Assembly (NCBI GenBank): GCA_050701635.1
Contig: JBOGDF010000207.1
Coordinates: 1 to 10,031 of the forward strand
Reading direction: 5' to 3'
Length of the DNA: 10,031 nt
DNA from: WHSM01 sp050701635
GTDB lineage: Bacteria > Actinomycetota > Actinomycetes > Mycobacteriales > Micromonosporaceae
Shown here: positions 1 through 5,191 of the stretch, one piece after another
Layout: the number at the start of each line of letters is the position of its first letter
How positions within the stretch are numbered: position 1 is the stretch's first letter
The notes under the pieces: generated by a model
What the model was told of the DNA's origin: nothing
Databases searched by the model: none
The model's input: the letters and a program-made list of their open reading frames with translations, nothing else
Position numbers and translations under genes: made by a program

Positions 1-9
1 TTGCAGAAC

Positions 10-38
10 CGTCCGGATACAACACCGGTATCCGGACG
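10..38. terminator. Perfect 11-bp inverted repeat, probable terminator
   Basis: An 11-base arm (CGTCCGGATAC, 10-20) is repeated exactly in inverted form at 28-38 around a 7-base loop. It lies 67 bases beyond the stop codon of the minus-strand gene at 105-1073, where a terminator is expected. There is no U-tract on either side, which is common in high-GC actinobacteria. The perfect symmetry means it could serve both strands, and the gene to its left is outside the window. A protein-binding palindrome is the alternative. Confidence 0.55.
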
Positions 39-104
39 AACCTGCGCCTTGCCGGACCGCCGCCTGGCACCTGTCTCGCTCGACCAAGATCCACAGGACA
101 GGCC

Positions 105-1073
105 CTAGTCGTTCCAGAGCTCGTACCAGATGTAGTCGGGGCCGCTCGTACGGTCGACGACGGTGATCTCGGCGGTGAAGCCGCCCGCCCCGCCCGGCGG
201 CCGGTACGTGGTCACCACGTCGTCGGCGTGCCGGGAGGTCCGGGTGATGGTGTCGCCGCCGGTGAAGGTGCCCTGCTCGACGTACCCGCGTACGACGCGG
301 TCCAGGTCGGCGCGGTCCTCGACTGCGAGCAGCACGTCGAAGCCGCCGGTGAGGCTGCCGGTGCCGTACTGCACGAGTAGCTCACTGCCGTCCAGCAGCG
401 GGAAGTCGTCGCACGAGTCGTCGTCGCACGGCAGGGTGTCGGAGATCAGGTCGCCGCTCTCGGGGCGGTCGCGTGCCGGCTGCGGCGCCGGCGGGTCACC
501 CCGGTACGTCGGCTCCGGATCCGGCTGGTCAGGGTCTTCCGGCTTGTCGAGCCGGGTGAACCTGATCGACAGCAGATAGCTGCCGGTGACGTCTCGGGGA
601 ACGCTCCCCAGGCTGAGGTTCGCGTCTACCAGCTCGCCGCTGCGCAGCGCTCCCGTGACGTACAGGTCGCACCCGAAGCCGTCATGGCGCTCGGCCTTGG
701 GGCGGCACGCGTACCCCCGGCTGGTATTGATCTTCTGCTTCGGAAAGGCGGCCGCGAGCTGGCGCAGGTACGACCGCCAGACCTCCAGCGGTTCCCCGGT
801 CACCACGGCCAGCGCCTGCCACCTCGCGCCCTGCTGGTGCTCCGGTACGGCGTCGGTGCGCACCACCGGCCCCACCAGGCTCGACCCGCCGGCGACGGTG
901 AGCCCGTCGGGTAGTGGCGTCCCCGGCCCGGACAGGTGGTCGCGCAGCACCGGGTCTTCGAGTGGGTTCGACGGTGTGCTCTGCAGCCGCGCCACCACCA
1001 GCCAGGCCGCGACGACGATCAGCACCACCGCCACGGCGGCCCCGACCCAGACCGTACGCCGAGCGATCTTCAT
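105..1073 (-). CDS. Single-pass membrane-anchored protein, function unknown
   Basis: A 322-residue protein that I do not recognise as a named family. Residues 1-7 (MKIARRT) are basic and are followed by one hydrophobic helix (about 8-27), giving a signal anchor with the rest outside the cell. The extracellular part has two segments, about 50-175 and 222-322, joined by an Asp/Pro-rich linker (about 176-205). Both segments run from a 'DG' turn into a strand and then a helix with a W/RxYxxQ-like pattern (WRSYLRQL at 99-106, VRGYVEQ at 261-267), so they may be diverged copies of one fold. Cysteines 123/135 and 216/221 could form disulfides. The frame stays open upstream to a GTG at 1145, but that would put 24 polar residues before the helix, so the ATG at 1073 is preferred. 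No good ribosome site is visible at either start. The gene ends before a strong hairpin at 10-38. Confidence 0.75.
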   Translation of the reverse strand: MKIARRTVWVGAAVAVVLIVVAAWLVVARLQSTPSNPLEDPVLRDHLSGPGTPLPDGLTVAGGSSLVGPVVRTDAVPEHQQGARWQALAVVTGEPLEVWRSYLRQLAAAFPKQKINTSRGYACRPKAERHDGFGCDLYVTGALRSGELVDANLSLGSVPRDVTGSYLLSIRFTRLDKPEDPDQPDPEPTYRGDPPAPQPARDRPESGDLISDTLPCDDDSCDDFPLLDGSELLVQYGTGSLTGGFDVLLAVEDRADLDRVVRGYVEQGTFTGGDTITRTSRHADDVVTTYRPPGGAGGFTAEITVVDRTSGPDYIWYELWND

Positions 1074-1135
1074 CCTGGCACCGTAACGACCGCCGCCAAA
1101 CGCGGGTGCCTGTTGTTGCGTGCTGGCCCAACGCC

Positions 1136-1170
1136 GCGTGGCCACGAGTCAGCAGGACCCGTGACCACGC
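1136..1170 (-). terminator. 15-bp hairpin terminator after the Tat-exported protein gene
   Basis: Positions 1136-1150 pair with 1156-1170 around a 5-base loop. In minus-strand RNA all 15 positions pair: 13 Watson-Crick plus two G-U (at 1142/1164 and 1147/1159). In plus-strand RNA the same two positions become C-A and A-C mismatches, so the structure favours the minus-strand transcript. It begins 20 bases after the TAG stop at 1191-1193. There is no clear U-tract. Confidence 0.65.
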
Positions 1171-1190
1171 ATGCGGTGAATGTGGAGCGG

Positions 1191-2153
1191 CTATGCGCGG
1201 TTCTTAGCCCACTCCGCGATCTTTGCCTGGAGTGCCGCCTGGGCGTTGGCCTCACCAGCGTCTTGGCTCTTGATGCCGGGGTCCTGGCCGAAGTTGGCGA
1301 AGGGCTCCAGGGGCGAGTTGTACAGCGAGCCCTCGTGGAAGAGCACCGCGCCGGTGATGTCGATGATGAAGTGGGTCGTCACGTTGCTGTAGATGCTCAG
1401 CGCGTCTGTGTGACCGACGTCGTCACGCCCGACGCCGGACAGCGTCGCGTTGGCGATCGCGACATTCCGCTGGTAGTTGATCGTCGACGCGGTCGGGCGG
1501 GGCTTCCCGTACGGCCAGACGGTGGCAAAGCCCGGGTTGACCTGCCCCACCGTTGTCACGTTGATGAACACCGCCGCGGCGTACGTCATCAGGGCGCTGA
1601 GGTCGAGGTGGACGGTCTTGCCTCCGATCAGGCGACCGCTGCTGTCCAGGGCTCCCGAGCCGAAGAGCCGGGACCGGTTACTCCGGGTGTCGACCGCCCG
1701 GTACGGAGCCACCGGCGCCACGAAGGTGGAGTTCCACGACGAATGCAGATACTGGTTCGGGTAGACCGTGCCGCTCAATCCCTGCGGGGCGTACATGATG
1801 TAGCCGTCGCGGGTGACGGTAAGGCTCCCGCCAGGGGCGGTCTCCGGCTGCACGATCGCGGCGTTCGGCATCAGGCGCAGCGACGCCCCGCCGGTGTCGG
1901 CCGTGCTGTCGAAACCCGAGTTCGCCACCGTGAACGTGGCGCCGTTGAGGTCGTTGGTGGTCAGGGACGTGGCGGACGTTGCAGCGTCGTTGGCGACGCC
2001 TTGGAGCACCGGCTCGCCCGGGTTCGCCTGGGCCGGTGCGGCGGCGACGGCGCCCGCGACGGTCGCGCCTGCGGCACCGGCGACCACCACCCCGGCGCGG
2101 CGCAGCATGGCGCGCCGGTCGACGCGCTCGGTCTCGATCTTGTCCTCGTGCAT
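1191..2153 (-). CDS. Probable Tat-exported surface protein with a 'VDTR...NVT' domain
   Basis: A 320-residue secreted protein. The N-terminus carries a twin-arginine-type signal: D12-R-R-A-M-L-R-R19, an Ala/Val/Gly-rich hydrophobic stretch (20-40) and a probable cleavage site after APAQA (residue 43). The early mature part (about 46-75, LQGVANDAATSATSL...) resembles Ala/Thr/Gly-rich beta segments of actinobacterial surface proteins. The later part has a recurring actinobacterial secreted-domain pattern: PYRAVDTR, then FINVTTVG, ATVWPYG, ASTINY, ANATLSGVG, IYSNVTTHFIIDITGAV. I know this pattern from many secreted actinobacterial proteins, often attached to enzymes, but it has no established activity that I can state. 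A GGGAGA ribosome site sits just before the ATG at 2153. No catalytic motif is seen. A structural or carbohydrate-associated wall protein is a guess. Confidence 0.8.
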   Translation of the reverse strand: MHEDKIETERVDRRAMLRRAGVVVAGAAGATVAGAVAAAPAQANPGEPVLQGVANDAATSATSLTTNDLNGATFTVANSGFDSTADTGGASLRLMPNAAIVQPETAPGGSLTVTRDGYIMYAPQGLSGTVYPNQYLHSSWNSTFVAPVAPYRAVDTRSNRSRLFGSGALDSSGRLIGGKTVHLDLSALMTYAAAVFINVTTVGQVNPGFATVWPYGKPRPTASTINYQRNVAIANATLSGVGRDDVGHTDALSIYSNVTTHFIIDITGAVLFHEGSLYNSPLEPFANFGQDPGIKSQDAGEANAQAALQAKIAEWAKNRA

Positions 2154-2197
2154 AGCGATATCTCCCGTTGTCCAGCAGTTTTAGCGGGGCCGGAACG

Positions 2198-2219
2198 GGA
2201 TGCTGCCTTATGGCAGCCC
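2198..2219 (-). terminator. Hairpin downstream of greA
   Basis: GCTGCC (2202-2207) and GGCAGC (2212-2217) form a perfect 6-bp stem around a TTAT loop. Two further G-C pairs can form beyond a two-base bulge. It lies 42 bases beyond the greA stop codon and 45 bases before the start of the next minus-strand gene. It probably ends greA transcription, but a leader hairpin of the next gene cannot be excluded. Confidence 0.4.
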
Positions 2220-2261
2220 GATGCGTAATGGTCCAGTCGGCGGATTGACACCGCTGCCCGG

Positions 2262-2762
2262 TCAGCCTTCGAAGCGCTCCAGGCTGACGACCTTGACTTT
2301 GATCTCAGCGCCGCTGGGAGCGGTGTACGTGACGGCGTCGCCGGGGTGCCGGCCGAGGATCGCGGCGCCCAGAGCGGACTCGGGGCTGTAGACGGTCAGC
2401 TCGGTGGTGGCGCTGATCTCCCGGGAGCCGAGCAGGAAGGTCTCGGTGTCACCGGGGTCGTCGTCGAAGCTGATCGTCACCACGCTGCCTGGGGCCACGG
2501 TGTCGCTCTTCGGTGCGTCGCCGACCCGCGCCGTACGCAGCAGCTCCTTCAGGTAGCGGATCCGGGCTTCTTCCTTGCCCTGCTCCTCCTTGGCCGCGTG
2601 GTAACCGCCGTTCTCACTGAGGTCTCCCTCTTCCCGTCGCGCGTTGATCTCAGCGGAAATCACGGGACGGTTGGCGATCAGCTCGTCGAGCTCCTTCTTG
2701 AGCTTGTCGTGAGCATCCTGGGACAGCCAGGCGCCAGCCTCGGTGCGGTCTGTCGTGGACAC
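2262..2762 (-). CDS. greA: Transcription elongation factor GreA
   Basis: A 166-residue GreA, the usual length. It binds the RNA polymerase secondary channel and stimulates cleavage of the 3' end of RNA in backtracked complexes, releasing stalled polymerase. The N-terminal coiled coil (about 14-85) holds the family signature RREEGDLSENGGYHAAKEEQ; the tip acids D47 and E50 match E. coli GreA D41 and E44. The C-terminal FKBP-like domain (about 90-166) contains the conserved PGSVV, YSPESALGAAILG and GDAVTY segments. The start is taken as GTG at 2762 because GGAGG (2771-2775) lies 8 bases before it. An in-frame ATG at 2783 adds seven residues but has no ribosome site, and it would put the GGAGG inside the gene. 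A hairpin before it (2833-2857) and a TATAAC box (2818-2823) suggest greA has its own transcription unit. Confidence 0.97.
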   Translation of the reverse strand: MSTTDRTEAGAWLSQDAHDKLKKELDELIANRPVISAEINARREEGDLSENGGYHAAKEEQGKEEARIRYLKELLRTARVGDAPKSDTVAPGSVVTISFDDDPGDTETFLLGSREISATTELTVYSPESALGAAILGRHPGDAVTYTAPSGAEIKVKVVSLERFEG

Positions 2763-2770
2763 AGGAAGAT

Positions 2771-2775
2771 CCTCC
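2771..2775 (-). promoter_or_regulatory. Ribosome binding site that fixes the greA GTG start
   Basis: GGAGG on the minus strand, 8 bases before the GTG at 2762. It decides between this GTG and the in-frame upstream ATG at 2783, which lacks any such site. Confidence 0.75.
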
Positions 2776-2817
2776 AGGGGCATGACGGGTGAAGGAACCT
2801 ACGTTACCAGCGCGCCC

Positions 2818-2823
2818 GTTATA
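2818..2823 (-). promoter_or_regulatory. Possible greA -10 box
   Basis: TATAAC on the minus strand differs from the consensus TATAAT at one base. It would give a leader of about 50 bases before the GTG start. No good -35 hexamer is seen at 16-18 bases upstream, where the DNA is nearly all G and C. The position right after the terminator-like hairpin of the preceding gene supports a promoter here. Confidence 0.35.
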
Positions 2824-2832
2824 CCGGGATCA

Positions 2833-2857
2833 CGTGACCGCGGGCGGGCGCGGCACG
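2833..2857 (-). terminator. Hairpin directly after the DUF4307-like gene
   Basis: CGTG-A-CCGCG (2833-2842) pairs with CGCGG-CACG (2849-2857): a 9-bp stem with a single bulged base and a 6-base loop. In the minus direction it starts 3 bases after the TGA stop at 2861-2863. This is a strong GC-only hairpin with no U-tract, followed by the proposed greA promoter. Confidence 0.5.
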
Positions 2858-2860
2858 GGC

Positions 2861-3280
2861 TCAGGTGCCGGCGGGGGCGCAGCCGACGACCTCGCCGGTC
2901 ACCGGCTCCCGACTGGTCGCCAGGGTGTACGTGACGGTCACGCTGTCGGCGTCCGGCGCCCCGGCGGGAATGTCGACCTCGGCCCGCCCGACCTCTTCGC
3001 CGTTGGCGGCGCGCGCCCGTACGATGCAGGTCGCCGGTTCGCCGCCGGGCTTGTAGACCTGGAACCGGATGGTCACCTCACGCTTGCTCTGGGCCACGTC
3101 GAAGGTCAACACCTTCGGTTGGTACGTGGGATCGCCGTACTGCCGGTAGAGCTGTACCGAGACGGCCAGACCGGCGACGATCACCGCCACCGTGAGCACC
3201 ACCGCCACCCAGCGACGCTGCGGCCGCGGCTCGCGGCGGCGCCCGTACCGCCCGGGTGGGAAGGTCGGCTCGCTCGGCAT
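2861..3280 (-). CDS. DUF4307-like single-pass membrane protein
   Basis: A 139-residue protein with a basic, Pro/Arg-rich cytoplasmic N-terminus (1-23), one hydrophobic helix (about 24-44) and an outside domain (45-139). The outside domain has the segments KREVTIRFQVYKP, ATCIVRARAANGEEVGR and VTGEVVGCA with two cysteines (85, 134) that could pair. This pattern and its place between greA and mca match the DUF4307 family, represented at the same locus by M. tuberculosis Rv1081c. Function is unknown. The gene is divergent from mca with about 140 bases between them, so the two may share regulation. GGAGGA lies 8 bases before the ATG at 3280, fixing the start. The family call is from recalled pattern and synteny. 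Confidence 0.85.
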   Translation of the reverse strand: MPSEPTFPPGRYGRRREPRPQRRWVAVVLTVAVIVAGLAVSVQLYRQYGDPTYQPKVLTFDVAQSKREVTIRFQVYKPGGEPATCIVRARAANGEEVGRAEVDIPAGAPDADSVTVTYTLATSREPVTGEVVGCAPAGT

Positions 3281-3420
3281 CCGGGTGGTCCTCCGTCACA
3301 GGTTTGTCGTACCCCTCGGCCATTCTTGTGTGACCGGCGACATATCGCAGGGCGTCGCCGCCTGGCGCGAGTAAGAGTTAGCACAACGAGGGTACGTGGT
3401 CGGAGTCTGAGGAGATCCCG
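3281..3420. promoter_or_regulatory. Divergent promoter region between the DUF4307-like gene and mca
   Basis: 140 bases between two divergent genes must hold the promoters for both, but I cannot assign convincing -35/-10 pairs. The region contains an inverted repeat, GGCGAC (3336-3341) and GTCGCC (3354-3359), with a 12-base spacer, which could be an operator. The mca ribosome site GAGGAG (3409-3414) ends 6 bases before its GTG start. Confidence 0.4.
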
Positions 3421-4311
3421 GTGAGTGAGCAGCTGCGCCTGATGGCGGTCCATGCGCATCCGGACGACGAGTCCAGCAAGGGTGCCGCGACGATGGCGCG
3501 CTATGTGGCTGAAGGCGTCGATGTGCTGGTGGTGACCTGCACCGGCGGTGAGCGCGGCGACGTGCTCAACCCGAAGATGGACCGTCCCGAGGTGTGGCGC
3601 GATCTGCCGGAGATCCGCCGGCACGAGATGGAACGGGCGCGCGCCATCCTCGGCGTCAAGCAGGCCTGGCTCGGGTTCACCGACTCCGGCTACGTCGAGG
3701 GCTACACCGAGGCCGACCACCTGGACAAGCTGCCCGAGGACGCGTTCGCCCGGGAGCCGCTGCCGGTCGCGGCGGCGCCGCTGGTGCGGCTGATGCGGGA
3801 GTTCCGGCCCCACGTGGTGACCACGTACGACGAGGACGGCGGCTACCCGCACCCCGACCACATCATGTGCAACCGGGTCTCGGTCGAGGCGTTCGACGCC
3901 GCCGGCGACCCCGAGCGCTACAAGGAGTTCGGTGAGCCCTGGCAGCCGCTGAAGCTCTACTACCAGATCTCGTTCTCCCGGGCCCGGGTGGTGACACTGC
4001 ACGAGGCGATGCTGGCCGCCGGGCTGGAGTCCCCGTACGGCGAGTGGCTGGAGCGGATGACCGGCTCGTGGGACAAGACCTCCCGGATCACCACCCGGGT
4101 GCCCTGCGCCGACTATTTCGCGGTACGTGACGATGCGCTGCGCGCCCACGCCACCCAGGTGGACCCCGACGGGCAGTGGTTCGCGGTGCCGCTGGAGGTC
4201 CAGAAGCAGGCGTGGCCGACGGAGGACTACGAGCTGGTCAAGACCACTGTGGAGGCTCCCGCAGACGAGGATGATCTCTTCTCCGGCGTACGGAGTGTGA
4301 CGATCGACTAA
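3421..4311 (+). CDS. mca: Mycothiol S-conjugate amidase (Mca)
   Basis: A 296-residue zinc amidase of the LmbE/PIG-L family. Mca hydrolyses mycothiol S-conjugates of electrophiles, oxidants and antibiotics, yielding a mercapturic acid for export and a glucosamine-inositol moiety that is recycled into mycothiol. The zinc site is visible: H13 and D16 in HAHPDDES, and H147 in GGYPHPDHIMCN. D15 is the expected general base and Y142 matches the conserved tyrosine of the relative MshB. K20 right after HPDDESS fits Mca rather than MshB, which has serine there in the mycobacterial enzymes. The length (M. tuberculosis Mca is 288) and the greA-DUF4307-mca-small membrane protein order also favour Mca. 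GAGGAG lies 6 bases before the GTG start. Other LmbE-type deacetylases, including BshB-like enzymes, are less likely. The enzyme acts in the cytoplasm. Confidence 0.95.
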   Translation: MSEQLRLMAVHAHPDDESSKGAATMARYVAEGVDVLVVTCTGGERGDVLNPKMDRPEVWRDLPEIRRHEMERARAILGVKQAWLGFTDSGYVEGYTEADHLDKLPEDAFAREPLPVAAAPLVRLMREFRPHVVTTYDEDGGYPHPDHIMCNRVSVEAFDAAGDPERYKEFGEPWQPLKLYYQISFSRARVVTLHEAMLAAGLESPYGEWLERMTGSWDKTSRITTRVPCADYFAVRDDALRAHATQVDPDGQWFAVPLEVQKQAWPTEDYELVKTTVEAPADEDDLFSGVRSVTID

Positions 4312-4339
4312 CGCACGGGACGATGGCCCCTACATGACA

Positions 4340-4360
4340 CGCCACCACTAGCGCGTGGCG
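4340..4360 (+). terminator. Small hairpin after mca
   Basis: CGCCAC (4340-4345) and GTGGCG (4355-4360) form a 6-bp stem with a 9-base loop, 28 bases after the mca stop. No U-tract follows. It may attenuate or end mca transcription before the next plus-strand gene, but a stem this short is common by chance in such GC-rich DNA. Confidence 0.25.
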
Positions 4361-4425
4361 CCCCGATTGCGCGTACGGTGTATGCATTCATCGCGGTATG
4401 CGACGGCTCGGGAGTGTGGTGGGCG

Positions 4426-4686
4426 GTGCTCGACGTAGCGGCTGTGCTCGTTGACGTGGCTGTTTTCGCCGAGGATCCGAACAACTTCGGCGATACCCGT
4501 TCGGGGGGACTGGCGGGTCCGCTGGGGCTGTTCATCATCGTTCTGCTCGCCATCGCGACAGTGCTGCTCATTCGCAACATGAACAGCCGGCTGCGCCGGC
4601 TACCTGACCGTTTCCCCTCCCAGGCCGACGACGGTCCCGGCCAGGGAGGCGAGAAACGGCCCGAGAACAGCGCGGAAGGGCCCTAA
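4426..4686 (+). CDS. Small single-pass membrane protein next to mca (Rv1083-like)
   Basis: About 86 residues. After a weakly hydrophobic N-terminus comes EDPNNFGDTRSGG, one strong membrane helix (about 31-49, GPLGLFIIVLLAIATVLLI) and a basic NMNSRLRRLPDRFP segment, then a polar acidic tail. This layout occurs in small proteins beside mca in many actinobacteria; M. tuberculosis Rv1083 (about 88 residues) is the same-position counterpart. Function is unknown. The start is uncertain. The frame is open from a GTG at 4378 (102 residues). The GTG at 4426 is chosen because GGGAG lies 11 bases before it and the length then matches Rv1083; a GTG at 4444 is also possible. A neat hairpin at 4725-4740 follows the gene. 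Confidence 0.7.
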   Translation: MLDVAAVLVDVAVFAEDPNNFGDTRSGGLAGPLGLFIIVLLAIATVLLIRNMNSRLRRLPDRFPSQADDGPGQGGEKRPENSAEGP

Positions 4687-4724
4687 ACAGACCGGTGGCG
4701 GGTATGGCGGCTAGTCGTCTGCGC

Positions 4725-4740
4725 GCGTCCAACAGGACGC
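4725..4740 (+). terminator. Hairpin after the small membrane protein gene
   Basis: GCGTCC and GGACGC form a perfect 6-bp stem around an AACA tetraloop, 38 bases after the TAA stop. The compact stem and short loop are typical of a terminator, although there is no U-tract. Confidence 0.45.
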
Positions 4741-5191
4741 CCCGCCCGTCGCGACATCTAAGGTTGCGCGTAGTGATCAGCGCGGCACCGTACGTGTCTT
4801 TTCACGGGTACGCGCGCCGCACAACTCGCCAAATTGCGTACCTATCGGGCGATCGTGCGCGGGCTGCATATCGCGGCTGGATTCGCCGTGAGTTTCCCGG
4901 CATCCTGAACGTCCGTGCTTCCACGTGTCGTGAGGCACGCCTTCCCTCCGATCCGGAGAGAGGGGGTGCTCGGCCATGCGTAATCCTGAGTGGGGCTGAT
5001 CTCGTGCAGGGTGAGATGCTGGCGCTGCCTCGAGCCAGGGCTGCGCTCTGGCCGGGGCGCCCAGATCTTCCTTACGCATTTCTCGGTGGTGGACGCGGAT
5101 CCCGTTCGGTGCGGTCCCGGCGGTTCCCGGTGCGGGACACCTTCGTGTCGAGGCCACGGACTTCGCGCGCTCGGTTGCACGGGGCGGCCCG
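4741..5191 (+). promoter_or_regulatory. Hairpin-rich non-coding leader before the cyclic di-GMP gene
   Basis: No convincing gene lies here; the open frames on either strand have unbiased codons and no recognisable protein. It holds several hairpins: 4782-4820 (GCGGC/GCCGC outside, CGTACGTG/CACGGGTACG inside, TCTTTT loop), 4914-4939 (CGTGC/GCACG outside, CACG/CGTG inside), 4946-4958 (CTCCG/CGGAG), 5021-5061 (GGCGC/GCGCC outside, GCCAGGG/CTCTGGC inside), and two that cannot coexist, 5114-5138 and 5136-5149. A 7-codon frame at 4976-4999 (MRNPEWG) follows GGAGAGAGGGGG. I see no match to the GEMM (cyclic di-GMP) riboswitch cores I know. No clear promoter could be assigned. Hairpins are frequent in GC-rich DNA, so a regulatory leader is an inference. 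Confidence 0.3.

Noticed and set aside
936..2228. 430-codon plus-strand frame opposite the Tat-exported protein gene
   Set aside because: Arg/Val/Gly-rich antisense shadow crossing the terminator hairpin at 1136-1170.
2763..2783. greA start at the upstream ATG (2783)
   Set aside because: No ribosome site before it, whereas GGAGG stands 8 bases before the GTG at 2762.
3376..3384. TTAGCAC before mca resembling half of a CIRCE (HrcA) element
   Set aside because: No GAGTGCTAA partner at the required spacing, and mca is not a known chaperone-regulon gene.
4650..4670. GAGAAACGGCCC inside the small membrane protein gene, resembling the 9362-9379 motif
   Set aside because: It lies in the coding tail of an unrelated plus-strand gene, lacks the inverted partner and is not placed before a start codon.
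4900..5000. Possible GEMM-type cyclic di-GMP riboswitch in the leader
   Set aside because: The conserved core sequences and tetraloop-receptor arrangement that I know for this class are not visible; only generic hairpins are.
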